Source: Sisyra terminalis (Eukaryota; Arthropoda; Insecta; Neuroptera; Sisyridae). From it: a stretch of DNA of 64,000 nt. Below, in pieces: positions 22,531 through 35,192 of this stretch. The translations under genes were made by a program, and so were the position numbers. The stretch covers positions 12,852,001-12,916,000 of the forward strand of contig OY292276.1 in NCBI GenBank assembly GCA_958496175.1. Direction: 5' to 3'. The notes beneath the pieces were generated by a model. It was not told the DNA's origin and made no database searches. It saw only the letters and a list, made by a program, of their open reading frames with translations. Numbering within the stretch: the stretch's first letter is position 1; each line of letters opens with the position of its first letter.

Positions 22531-23734
22531 GGTGTTAAGTTTCGTTAGTACTTCTTGATTTCACACGTGGTCCCTCAAAGCTATCTTCAGAATTCGGCAA
22601 TATACCCACATTTCAAATACGGAAATTTTATCTTCTAGTCTCTAAATAAAAGTCTATTCTTCCATTTGGGAATAAGACAATAGAGAACACATGGCACTTG
22701 ACAATTTTTAGCCGCAGTTCCAGGAATAAAGTTCGATCCATAAGGATTTATCTCATCTCTCATTTAGACAAAAAAAAAACATTAAAAAACCAAACATAAG
22801 AAAAAGAGTAAATGAAATTTTGTTTTGCACATTTTTTTTCACCACAATTATGGTCTTTTGGTAACACTGATCCCTCATACTCATAACCTTTGGCCGTTTT
22901 TTAACACAATCGTACCCAATTACAAATCAACATTGAGAAAAATCAGAGATTTGTAATAGGATGGTAAGCACTTATGATTCAATTGCCTTCCCAAAGACAA
23001 TTGGTCTTCAACAATGGGTTAACGACAGTTGCGTTTAAACAGCCCAATTGACAATGCGAATGAACGATTAGTTGACTTTATTACAAATAACATTGTAATA
23101 TAAACAACATTTTTATGACTTACGACATTGTTAAAAGCTCGTTACTAGCCAAAAAGTTATATTTTATGATCAAATAAATGTTTTCCAACGTTATTTTAAA
23201 TGCAATATGCATTATGATCCAGTTTTAAAACTTACACAAACAATATCATAATAAATTTGTCGTAAAATGGAATTTCATTTCATTTATTTATTCGCGTAAA
23301 AGTGGTGCATTGAGGGTGGGAAAACTTCAATAAAATCGCATCTATCAATTTCACTGGGGTGAATAAATTCTGACTCCAAGCAAAAACTTTTTCAAAATTG
23401 TGTCATAAATATTCATTCGTAAATTGCAGGTTAAAATGAGTTAAAAAGTAGAGTTTTTTTTACGTTTTTAATTGTCGTTAATGAATATTAGCGTTCTTGA
23501 CTTGTGATATACGTTGAAAAAAATAATTACTCATAATAGTATTTCCTAAGCATTTAATGCTAATTTAAAAACAGTTATACAAAATTTTGATGCGTTTTTC
23601 CCCTAAAAACACGAAATAGTTATTTTACGTATGCACCCAAATGTTCTCAACGATCCGAGTATAATCGGAAGGCAAGTTTTACCCTCTAGTAAAAAAGAAC
23701 GCTGAGATGGGGTAGACGGCGCGTCGCACTTCTA

Positions 23735-23738
<4 letters not shown>
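22531..23738. other. A+T-rich non-coding DNA
   Basis: No gene or element is supported. A slightly G+C-richer stretch lies at 22860-23060. Confidence 0.45.

Positions 23739-23809
<71 letters not shown>
23739..23809. repeat. (TA)n microsatellite, about 35 units
   Basis: An uninterrupted AT dinucleotide run of about 70 bases. The open frame across it on the minus strand only reads the repeat. Confidence 0.97.
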
Positions 23810-23817
<8 letters not shown>

Positions 23818-26800
23818 TATCGTTAAGTTATGGAAATTTAATGGAAACACAATTCTGTGTATATACAATACAAATGAGAGGCGGAATGATCATTTCATGC
23901 TTTAGTTCGTACATAATATTTAGCAGGTCCATTTGAACAAATGCACAAATTCAATAATACAAACGCATACATATGCACATTAATACAAATCTATTTGTAT
24001 TTTTTTTTCTCCCCCATTTGATTGTTTGTACAATAGCATCTAATAACAAATTGGCTATCATAAACGCGAGTAGAGGATATTTTTTCAAAAAATAAATTGA
24101 CACTTGTTACACATTTATTGCAATTTCATGGACTATTGTTAAGCCGTATGGTATTCTTTTATCATTTTTGCAACACTTAAAAATCATTCGTTTTCTCTTA
24201 AAACTATTGCAGAAGCCCATGATATACAAATTTACCTATTAAAAAAATTATTGGTCCAAAAATGGATCAAAACAAAACTACAGGCATTTTAATTTTTAAA
24301 GACTTTTTCGTAGCAATTAAAGTTGACCAATGGAAGCTCTTATTTTTAGCTGTTATACTGATAAAGCTCTGCCAAGCATCCAATTGAGTTTTTGATTATT
24401 TTAGTTAGCACAACACTTTTGTCAAACTTTTATGGAAGTATAAGTTTTCAATTGGTTTAATTTAAAACATTTTTATCGATGGAAAACTTAAAAGACTCTA
24501 AGGTAATGAAAATTGTTTTGCTAATTGTATCATTTTTTTTGAAGATCAACAACAATGGAAACGTGTAGACTTAAAAGATTTCTGCGAATTTTCCACCGTA
24601 TAAGTGGAATAAAAAAAAAATAGAATTTAATTAAATAAGATTCAACGATTTTCATTTTTGTATTATTGAATACGGTTAACCTTGCACCAGTATTAAGGGA
24701 ATTTTCTAGGATTTCGGAAGTCATAGAACTACCACGTATTAAACTTTTAATTTATCTTAATTTTCTTATCAAAGCTAAAGCTTTTCTAATGGATCTTTAA
24801 AATTATTTTCAGTAACAACCTTATCTTATGAATAGTTTTGGTAACTTTTTTATGCAATAAAGCGATGAATGTTCATAATTCTTAAGAAATGGGCTTCCAA
24901 AAATTCTTAAACACTATTATTTCCTTCCTTAATATCCTTAAAATAATAAAACAACCATTAATTTTAAAATAATTTGAGCAGCTAACAAATAACAGTACAC
25001 AAATAGTACAAAAATCGGCTAAAGTTTTGCACTAAAGTGTTAAACTAAGGTAATATAATAGGTACCTACTTGCACAAAAATATTAAAAACTACAACCTTG
25101 TATACTAATATCAAGCTAATATCAAGTTTCTATTCGGAAATTTAACTAGGATACTAGTACTACATACATTAAAACCATTAATGAAAACAGAAGTTTCGTT
25201 AATTTTTGATAATCTTAACGAGTGATTAGTGTAAAAAAAAAGTGTAGGTTTTTTTTTTGTTATTGATTTTATCACTAGTTCAACATTAATTAAAATGTAG
25301 GTTCTTATTTAAGCAAAAAAAGACAATTATTTTGGCTCCCTTAAATAGTGTAAGATATCAAAATTAAAACTTAGCACCACAAATGTAGATTCCCTAATTT
25401 CCAATAGAGGGCGAAAAAATGAAGCCTGGGACCCTAACAAAGGTTGAGTGAGTAGGTCTACCACAAGTGCCCAAGTAGGTACCCCAAAAATTTAAGTGAT
25501 GTTTAGTGATTAAATTGCTGTGAAATAATTATTATGAAGTTGTTGAATGTTTATGGTCGCTTAAAGATAGTTAAGGAAAAATAGAGATATATTAAGAATT
25601 GCAAATAATTAAATAGAGATATTAATAAGAAAATGAAAAATAGTAAAATTTGGTGATGTATTTTCCACGTTACAATAATTTACCTCACTTAATCAAAGAA
25701 TGAATTTTAACAAAGTTTTATTGAAGTTAAATGCATTTAAGTTCATAGTACTTATCATAAAATTAGAAAGCAACCAATTAAGCATTGATGATTGATTTAA
25801 CAAAGGATTATTTATTTTAAGAAATTTATTTAATTTTTATTTAATTTAAATGAATATTTAATTTTTTCTATTACAGCAAAACGAAAATTCTATTCCGATT
25901 GCAAGTACAATACCAATTTTAATGGTCATAAAACTTTTTATAGAAAAAATAGGCCTATTTTCATATACATAGTAAATGATTAAAGCTCGTACTATTTATT
26001 TCCTCTTTTTATTATCATAGATTAAATTATTAAAATCTCCTGCTGTTTTATATTTTTTGTTATAACTGCCCCCTCAAATTAACTCAAGGACTGATACAAA
26101 AAGCACATACATAAACATATAAAACCGGGTATAATAGCTCAGAGGCATGTACAGGTTTTTTGCAAGAAGTTTGTTGATACATTTGATTCCTCCCCAATAA
26201 GAATGGGCTAACAAGCTTAAATCCACTGATGTAAATAATTTAATGCTTATACTATATCAAAAATCATACATTCTTTTATATTTTTCAATTTTCTACGAAA
26301 GTTTGAATACTTTAATGTGGAATTTTATTTCATTGTGCGTGAAATTTAAAGCTTGTATAGTAAAAAAAAAACAAATAAATATAGTAACTAAATATCCAAA
26401 GTTAGAGTTCAATGGCAAAACTAATATATTGTCATGCTGTTGTACTGTAACACATATGATTCAGGATAGCTCTTACATATAAATACAATCAATTATTCAA
26501 ACGCACATCTGTTAGGGATGTTCTTGTTTTCTATTACGATACTAGAAAAAAAAATGGATATTTTCGTTCTCTTTCAGTACGACGATTTTAACTGCATTTT
26601 CTTGTACGAAGGGAGAAAACATTAGGTATCGTATGTTATAATACATTTACATGCATAAGTTTTCCTAATGCGATAATGAAATAAATAATCAAATTTACAA
26701 GAACAAAAATTGGAAACAACAAACTTTGCTTGAATAAGTAAAGATGCTTTCAATTTACATATATTGTAGCTTTTCCCAATATTAAAGTAGTATAAATCAA

Positions 26801-28612
26801 ATGAAAAGATTCTCGTTATATTTGGTTTGTTAAATCATTAAAGTATGCTTCCTTTCGTGGCTTTTTAAACCGGAATTCAAATAAATAATTTATTTAATGC
26901 TTTAATATCGTTTCGAATGAAATTCACAAATTTAAAAATGTATTGTTTCATATGTACAATGTGGGATAATATGCTTAGCAGAAAGGAAATAAAATGGAAA
27001 TTCTGCGAGACTTTAACACTATGATTAACCGACTTCAATTTATTATACAATTTTTGTTGAATTTAGTACCGGAAATGAATCAAATTTTGTATTTAACAGC
27101 ACAAATTATTTCAGAGATTTTTTTTTTAATTTCTCATTAAAAATTATAAAAAAATTAACCAAAAAATGGCTGTTCGTATTTTGATGTAATGCACTAACAT
27201 TTCAATCATCTGAAAATAAAAGTTCAATTTTTAAATTTTCAATTAAGCTCTATGTTGAAATATACTTTACACATTTGACTTCAATATGTCCTCATATTAT
27301 GGCAACAAAAACAGAAAGTTATTTTTCGGATTTAATTTTTTTCAAACAAATGTGTTGACCTAAAATATTTGGTTAAAATTATAATTGGTAAATGATATTA
27401 TTCCTCTGGAATTTTTTTCTAGTACTTTCATTATTGTATTAATTAAAAAAGTACAAGATTGGCATTACGTTTAAGTCAATGGTGTTTTTGCAATGTCGGG
27501 ACATAATAACAACGGCTTACACATTGTTACAAAAATTTTACCAAAGAAAAGCTTTTGTGTGATATTTCCCCGTAAAATTTGTACTTTTTATGTTCTTATG
27601 CAAATAAATTATCCTATAAGAGAAGTTTATTAATTATTATAATATTCAAAAACAACTTTCTATCAAATAATTTCTTTTATCCCCTCATACGTCCAACTAT
27701 CTTATAAAAATTGCGATAAATGAAAACTAGCCAAGCATTATTTTTAACCCTTAAAAAGTTTCTCAAGTTGTGGTCATCAAACTATCAAAAACCAGTTTTA
27801 TCAATGACTACAAACCTATTTTTGTATAGTGTAGGTATTATGTGAAAGTTTACATTTTTGTTACAATTTATTTGCATATTAGGCTTTAATTCTAATTTGT
27901 ATGTCTTTAACTATGAACGTAGTATAAATCCACTAAAATGCAAATAAATTTGAAACAAAAAAGAAATTAATTTCTTAAATATTAACTATATTTTGGAGAA
28001 GATGACGAATTTAAGATACTTTTATACTTTGCAAAATTAGATTTTTTTCTACAAAAAACGGATGACATTTGAGGAGGGAAATTTTATGTGTATTTATTAC
28101 TATTATTGCAATGTTGTTCAATTATTTACTATTTTCACATTTAAATAAGTTCTATTTATATAATATGGCTTAAGATGCTTAAGGAAATAAGAAAATTTCG
28201 GGGTTGTAAAAATAGAAACTCTTATTTTAAAAACGATTATACTGCAGTTAAACCCAAAAGCTTAGTCATTTTATCGAGCTTTTTTTATTCCCCTATTAAT
28301 AAAATTTGCCAGTGGGGTGGTTACGCATTGTTGCTCCTTATGTTTAAAAGCTCAAAAATTTTTTTAAACTTTTTAAAAAAAATAAAACATATATTATATA
28401 TAATTCATACATTAAACCAATAAGCTTTTTTCTCTCTCTACTAACGACGAAGTCAATTTGTACGAAGTATAGGAAAGGAAAAAGCCATATTTTGACATAA
28501 TTTCTGCGGTAAATTTTGAACAAATAATATAGAAATAATAATTTTAAAATAGCAACACTGGCCAAGCGTAATACACGAAAATGTTAAAGTTCAACGAAAA
28601 TAAATAGTGGAG
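23810..28612. other. long A+T-rich stretch without genes
   Basis: Nearly 5 kb in which I see no recognisable gene or transposon. At 25860-25910 a 3' splice-site-like string (TTTCTATTACAG, ending 25877) is followed by a short stretch open for about ten codons (KRKFYSDCK) and a GTACAA donor-like string. This is too short to support a call. Confidence 0.5.
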
Positions 28613-29380
28613 AAACACTATTTTGATAATTTCCTCCTTATAAAATAAATTTTTGAATATACAGTTTTGTTTTCTGATATCTAAATGTAAAAACTTTCCA
28701 GTAGTATGATTGTACAGCAATTCGGTGGACAAATTTTTTACAATTGGCTTTAATTTTATATTAATTTCTGTGCTTATAATTTGAAAAATCCGGGGTATAA
28801 AGTACTGAAAAACCAGGGTATTTTATGCATAAAGGAACTCAAAAAGCTCCCAACGGGTACAATTGGGGAAGCTGTTAGTGAGTTGATTTAGAAATATTAA
28901 TCTATGCTAATAAATTTGTACAACTTTTTAAGACTTAAGGAAACCCTTTTGAAGGATTTGTGTGATGCTTAACAATTTAAATACTAAAAATTAATATTTT
29001 GGAAATTGAACTATATTTTGATAATTTCGTCCCTTAAAAATAAAATTTTGAATACAGTTAATTATTTTCTGATATCTAAATGTAAAAACTTTCCAGTAGT
29101 ATGATTGATTGTACTGCAATTTGGTGGACAAATTGTTTTACAATCAGCCTTAATTTTGTTATAATTTTTTTGGTTATAATTTGAAAAATCGGGATATAAT
29201 GATTTGAAAATCCAGGTTATTTTATGCATACAGAAGCGCAAAAAGCTCCCTATGGGTACAATTGGGGAATCTGTTAGTAAAGTGATTGAGAAAAATTAAT
29301 CTATGTAAATAAATTTGTAAAACTTTTTAAGATTCAAGGAAACTATTTGGGAGGATTTGTGTGATGTAACAATTCAAATT
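28613..29380. repeat. tandem duplication, two units of about 370 bp
   Basis: Unit 1 (about 28618-28985) and unit 2 (about 29013-29380) match throughout: TCTGATATCTAAATGTAAAA, ACTTTCCAGTAGTATGATTG, TTGGGGAA(G/T)CTGTTAGT and GAGGATTTGTGTGATG or close variants occur in both in the same order. Divergence is moderate, with short indels. No coding signal is seen in either. Confidence 0.85.
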
Positions 29381-29972
29381 TTTAATATTATTTTTTGATA
29401 ATTTATTATTTATTTTTTTGTATAATTATTAAACTTTACTCTTTCAATACCTTGTCTTATAAAAGAGTTAAACTTCTTTCTTTTAATATATAGTTAGAAG
29501 TCTTAAAAACTTATTGTTTTCGTAAAATCTAATATTACTTTTTGTACATAACGAACTTTACTAAATTTTTGTTCCAAATTTTATTATTTATTGTTTATCT
29601 TTTGCTGCCATTTTGTTAATACTTGGTCTTCATACCACTGTTTTACGTACTCGAGTCTCAATAATACTACAAAAGGGCCGCAAACTTGAAACCAATTCTA
29701 CTCGAAAATTGATTCTTCGGTAAAAAAACATGAATTTTAAAACTTAAAATAATTTAATTAAAAATTTTTTAAATCAATCAACAAAATGATAATATTATAG
29801 TACAATCGGTTTTATAATTCATAAAGTATAGGACTGAGACGACTATATTTTCCATAATATATCTACTTGGTTGTAATTATACTGCCAATTTTTTTATTGT
29901 GTATAAACGATTATCGATTTGAGGTCCCGCACTTGTCAAATAGATATTTTTACTATGTGAACTAAAAGTTAA
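29381..29972. other. A+T-rich non-coding DNA
   Basis: Nothing recognised. Confidence 0.45.
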
Positions 29973-30427
29973 GTAAATCAATAAAAGATTTTCGTCTAAT
30001 TCGTTTTTACACACATTAGTGCATGTGTGTAAAACAAGTTAACAATACTCTTTTAAAGCTTTTAAAGTCCGAATCGATCCAGACCATATAATTAGTATGC
30101 ATTTGATAATTTATTTGTCGGTTACTTTTACAATTGATGCTAATATACTTTCCTCAATAAAATAATATAAATTTTGAGAATTATTTCCAATCTACCAATA
30201 AAATAAATCAATAGAAGATTTTGGTCTAATTAGTTTTTACACACATAAGGGTATGTGTGTACAACGAGTTGCCTATACTTTTTTAAAGCTCCGGATCGAT
30301 CAAGATTGTGTAATTAGTATGCATTTATTAATTGATTTGTTGGCAACTTTTACAATTGATGCAAAGATATTTTCCACAATAAAATAATATAAATTTTGAG
30401 GATTGCTCCCATCCTACGAATAAAGTT
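29973..30427. repeat. tandem duplication, two units of about 220 bp
   Basis: Unit 1 (about 29973-30202) and unit 2 (about 30203-30427) share TTTTTACACACATNAG, TAATTAGTATGCATTT, ACTTTTACAATTGATGC and AATAAAATAATATAAATTTT in order. Both contain a short palindrome around ACACACAT/ATGTGTGT. No coding potential is seen. Confidence 0.85.
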
Positions 30428-30626
30428 AGTCCACAAATATACATAATAGCATATCTAACCAAATGATGCAGAAATTCAAACTTATTTCAGTTTATTTCAC
30501 GTTTTAATGAAAATAGAGCATCTCGCGTATAAATATCTTATTTAATTAGACATAGATACATGCATATGTAATGGTATTGGGACCGAACATACAGAGTGTA
30601 GACGGGATGTTCTCAATTCCCAATAG
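30428..30626. other. A+T-rich DNA passing into a G+C-richer patch
   Basis: The patch of balanced composition begins at about 30580. Confidence 0.4.
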
Positions 30627-30668
30627 ATTCCGGTTGAAATTGCGGAAGCTTGTACTTTGAAACTAGAA
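30627..30668 (+). CDS. candidate 42-base microexon, gene unknown
   Basis: A good 3' splice site (TGTTCTCAATTCCCAATAG) ends at 30626 and a strong 5' splice site (AGAA/GTGAGT) follows at 30669. The 42 bases between them are exactly 14 codons and read IPVEIAEACTLKLE in phase 0. The frame also stays open beyond the donor, through VSNRHLVTCGF, to a TAA near 30744. The segment sits in an isolated G+C-rich patch (about 30580-30770). This could be an alternatively used exon of a gene whose other exons lie outside or are not recognised here. A conserved non-coding element is the main alternative. Confidence 0.35.
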
Positions 30669-30769
30669 GTGAGTAATCGCCACCTGGTGACCTGCGGCTT
30701 CACAAGCTCCTCCGCGGACCTGAAGCAGACATCATAAGTCGTCCTGTCACCACATTAAGTAATACCTAC

Positions 30770-31996
30770 ATACTGTTGTCACAAGGTCTTTAGTCTAATG
30801 CAAAACAGCATTACTGCACTCGGGAGACTCTTTATTACAACTTTTACATTTATAAAATAATTTACAGACATGAAACTTCCTATTTATTCACTCATACGTG
30901 CATATAAACTTGCTACTAAATGACTTATTTTATTAATATGAGTCTACATGATTTCTTCTTTTCCGAGAAGAAGTGTAAAAAGTTCAAATATTTTTCTCAA
31001 TTCTAATGAATTTCAGTAGAAAAACTTTAAGTTTTCATAATATTTTCGCTAAATAACAAATCAAAATCTATTATTTTTAGGTTTTCAACTCTCTAATTAT
31101 ATTACAATTCTAAATTACAATTTCGGGCAAAGTAAGCACATATAAACTTGGGCATCTATTCAAAGTTGAAATGGGCACTATGGAAAACGTGAGAGGGAAA
31201 TGATGAAACCCTCTACTTATTAGTAACTCTTGGTAGTGGCTTTTAGAGTTTGTTGTTATAATATATATAGAGTATTATGATAGGGACATAACATTCAACT
31301 AATGGAGAAATCTTGACCCATGTCATTGTTGACTCATACCCATATTTAATAGAGGTTTAGGTTTGCTTTTTAGCTATCATAAGATGCGATGACATTTTCT
31401 GGATGCGAATTGAGTTAATTAACGTACCTACTATGCTATCTACAGACTACAGGGTTGCATTCCATTCGAAAAATACGTGACGTTGAAAGTATGAAATTAT
31501 ATATTAACCAGTAAGAAATGCCTAGAGGGAAAGTTTTCACACACCCTTTCGTACAGTGATGAGTTGATTTAATATTGCAATATGTGTGGGTATAAAAATA
31601 ATATAGTTATCGTTTATTTTTACGACTGAAAATCCTATTTTTGACGTTTAATATTTAATTAGAATTTTATTCCAGACTCATTAATAATTGAACTGGACTT
31701 TGAAATTACCGTCGGAAAATTCCCAGGGGACCTATACACGCACTGTGGCCAACATATTAAAACCAACATTAACCTTAATGCCACCTTGTCGAGGTTTCTT
31801 TGACCACACATTCTCTGCAAACTCAAATCTGTCATGAGACATGTGCATGAATGAGATTCCATTAAATTTTATATTATTTCACGAAAACGAAACGGGATCG
31901 TACGAGGACTCAATTATTTTATTCAAATATTTAACGTAATTTTTAATCCTTAATTAGAAATCAAATTTGCCAAGATTTGTACTTAATTTTTCATTA
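30770..31996. other. A+T-rich non-coding DNA
   Basis: No gene is supported. Patches with more G+C lie at 31140-31260 and 31680-31870. A 67-codon minus-strand frame in the second has no recognisable motif. Confidence 0.4.
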
Positions 31997-33204
31997 TTTA
32001 TTTAAGATTCCACTTAAAATATTTACAATTAAACGGATCAACCTTTTCTCCCACCCTGAGAAAATAAACGTATTAAATACCAAATATTAAAATCAAACAC
32101 CTTTATAAAAAAAAAATAAAAAGTAAAAGGAAGTTATAAAGGTGGTTAGGTATAAGGTATGAAACTTTAAGGGAGTTTACTGAGATTAAGGGTATCTGGA
32201 AATCAATAATTACTCTGTAATTATGCCAAAAATTTATATTTATAAAAAAATGGAAATTTTATGTATTCGAAAATATGAAATTTTATAAAATCATTCACAG
32301 CTACATTCACACTACAGCTACATATTTTAAAGCTCTCCAGATACTTCTTTTTTTCGTTATCTTAGAGTACTGGTTTTCAATCCTTGTAATGCTACACTCA
32401 TTAAACAATTTTACTTTTTCACAATTTTAGGATTGTGATTAAAATGTTTATAAAATTATAGAAGAAAAAAATACCAAAATTCAAGAAATTTCAATGTTGA
32501 AATATTAGGTGTACTGGAAAGTAATTTTGTTGTTAAGTCTATAGTCCTTCAATTGCCATTTATCGGCTTAAAAGTTACTTCAAAGTGGTAATTAAGACAT
32601 TTTACAAAAAATCAAACAATTTTAATGTTGAAATATTCGGTGAACCGGAAAATAATTTCATTTTTAAGCCTATAGTGATTCAATTGCCATTTATCTGCTT
32701 ATACGTTATTTCAAAGTGGTACTAAATACATTTTATGATTAGAGTAAATTATTAACTTATAAAAAATTATTAAATACTTTTTATTCCGAAATCTATATTA
32801 AAATGATAAGACTTAAAACCAGAAGTTATACAAATTCGGTATTGTATGCTCTTGGAGTTCCACAGCAACGCATAATTGTTACAAAAAACATTTTCAATGT
32901 TATATTTATTTAAGATTTCACCTAAAATATTTACAATTAAACGGATCAACCTTTTCTCCTACCCTGAGAAAATTAACGTATTAAATACCAAATATTAAAA
33001 TCAAACATCTTTACAAAAAAAAAATTAAATAGTAAAGGAAGTTATAAAGGTGGTTAGGTATAAGGTATGAAACTTTAAGGGAGTTTACTGAGATTAAGGG
33101 TATCTGGAAATCAGTAATTACTCGGAAATTATGCCAAAAATTAATATTTGTAGAAAAAAATGGGAATTTTATGTATTTGAGTATACGAAATTTTATAAAA
33201 CCAT
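31997..33204. repeat. direct repeats of about 300 bp flanking a mariner fragment
   Basis: About 31997-32297 and 32905-33204 are direct copies (shared strings include ATTAAACGGATCAACCTTTT, GAAGTTATAAAGGTGGTTAG and GGGAGTTTACTGAGATTAAG). Between them lies a piece (32321-32902) that is also found at 35193-35715 and carries mariner left ends. The arrangement repeat-insert-repeat could come from a tandem duplication of the 300-bp unit with the mariner piece caught between. The repeats themselves do not look like LTRs (no TG...CA ends). Confidence 0.8.
32321..32902 (+). mobile_element. mariner fragment, left end part, with two terminus-like copies
   Basis: Mariner-type left termini occur twice in direct order, TTAGGTGTACTGGAAAGTAA at about 32506 and a decayed copy, TTCGGTGAACCGGAAAATAA, at about 32636. 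Each is followed by TTTGTT/TTTCATT, TTAAG(T/C)C and CAATTGCCATTTAT. The piece matches 35193-35715 almost throughout and stops where the right-hand 300-bp repeat begins. Confidence 0.7.
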
Positions 33205-34712
33205 TCTGCTTTTTTAGTATTTCTTTTTGTTAAAAAAAAAACTTCCAAATCCAAGGGGTTCATAAAAAAACGGATCATTTTATATAGACCAGATATATAA
33301 CTCTTAAAAAATAAAGTCTATTAAGTTTTATTTGATGAAAAATAAAAACATAAAAAGCTGCATATGTTAAAAAATATGGACTTGTTATTCTTTGATAAAA
33401 AATTATTGAGGCATGGCTACGTGAGTTCGATACAAAACAAGTGCAACAATATAAGCATTGTTACCATACTCACCACACATGACATTGAAACTTTATCAAT
33501 CTGGCCACATTTTTAATAGAGCATTCCCTCCTATTTTTGCACATCTGCACGAAGAGTTACAGGTCTTTTTTATTGATGGGTTATATTTTATCAAACAATG
33601 CTCCACTAATCAGAAGCTTTTCTAAATCATTATACGAATACAATGCAAGCAAGTGTAGTGCCCGCCACTTAGCCATGTCATCCGTTTGATACATGACACC
33701 CTCTTCTGTCATAGCGATGAAAAACGAGGCAAGACCCCATCCATTGGCATATTATATTTCATATATACAACTGCGCTTATATAATATCTCTAATTCATAA
33801 AAAAATAATAATCAATCCCTATAAAATTCTCGAAATTATTCTTCCATATCAATATATATTGAAGCATATGATAATTTATGATACATAGAAAGTAGGATAC
33901 TATACAAGTAGATTGAGTTTGAACTTATGTGGCATGTAAATTATTTCCGTAGTGCAAATATAGCCAATAATACCATTTCAAGAAACATCAAACTATGCGA
34001 CTAAGACTTAGTAAAATCCCAAAGGGCCTGTAAGTTCAATCTAAATCTCGGTTTCTGGTTGACCATAAGTAATTGAACATGATTCTCAAGGAGATTATAT
34101 AATCAGATAATTGAACCTCGAACATCAGTTGATAACTTAATTATCTTGACTTGCTACCTTATCCAACCGAAAGTTTACGCGTTAAATGTTCATTCAAATT
34201 TATCTTAAAGAAATTAAAACAACAGAATAATTTATCAAACCATTAATGTTTTAAGGTTAAATTCATTTTCCTATAAATGTTAAGTTTAATTACAAAATGT
34301 CTTAGTCTTTATTTTCCTAAACATTTACGTTGATGAATTTTATATTTCATTTTGAACTTATCGTAAAGTTATCGGCGTAAGTATAACATAAGTATTTGAT
34401 TCATCTTTTCCAAACAATTTAATAATTTGTTTGTGTTAATAACTAAAATTCAGATAAATATATCTTGTTTTCTTTACAAATTTGATGAATTATTCTAAAT
34501 AATTTTATTAAAAATTAATATCATAGTTATGACATCATAGATATCATAGTTATGATCATAGTTATGCCAAATATGATTGTAATATTATATAAGAACAGTG
34601 TATGAATTTGAACTGTTAGTAATTGAGATATGATTGTATTGCTTCTTATGTTAACGGGTTAAACTTGTTAAGGTATTTATATCTAACAAACTAATCATTT
34701 ATCTATGCAATC
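33205..34712. other. non-coding DNA with one G+C-richer patch
   Basis: About 33400-33740 is of balanced composition (around CCCGCCACTTAGCCATGTCA) but has no sustained frame. It may be a conserved non-coding element or an old transposon. The rest is A+T-rich. Confidence 0.4.
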
Positions 34713-35008
34713 TCAACAATAAATGTGAAGCTCTATAAATTTATTCATAGATTCAAATTCCAGTGAATGAAAAAGAATATAAACGAGATATTTACACCAA
34801 CCGAACCAATTGAACACATCACATCTACGAATTTTCGTTTTCTGTTTCCTATCTGAGGAAATGTAAGCTTCCCACGTGGTTGAACTGTTCCCTTCAGCAT
34901 CGTCAATCACTGGCATGGTTTTTAAAGTTGAAATTGTCATTCCTGTTTTTGATAAATATTGGATTTCAATCCGTTTTCTTCCTTTTATCGTGAAACTATT
35001 CAGATTCT
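34713..35008 (-). other. open frame of about 99 codons, unrecognised
   Basis: The minus-strand frame is open from about 35008 to 34713 and reads SFTIKGRKRIEIQYLSKTGM, then TMPVIDDAEGNSSTTWEAYI and DRKQKTKIRRCDVF. The first two-thirds have a balanced residue mix and the end is hydrophobic and A+T-driven. Open stretches of this length are expected a few times by chance in a window of this size and composition, so I list it as a possibility only. No splice sites of good quality frame it. Confidence 0.2.
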
Positions 35009-35192
35009 CTTATGAAACACCCAATTTAAATAATTATCCTCGGAAAATTGTATCTACCATATTAAGCTAACTTTTTTTTTTTGATTTCCTGGTCTCCAAA
35101 TCGATAGCAGTTCTTTTTTTTGTTGGGTCTTCTCAATAATTCTACATTTGAGACTTGAACTAACCATTAAATTTTCTCCCTTTTTCTCTATA

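Noticed and set aside
23686..23868. 60-codon frame with alternating Ile-Tyr
   Set aside because: It only translates the (TA)n microsatellite.
28175..28732. Three overlapping frames of 62-82 codons on both strands
   Set aside because: The composition (I, L, F, K, Y, N) is that of translated A+T-rich DNA. There are no motifs, and the tandem repeat begins inside them.
31997..33204. LTR retrotransposon made of two 300-bp LTRs
   Set aside because: The repeats lack TG...CA ends, primer-binding site and polypurine tract, and the interior is a mariner piece without gag or pol.
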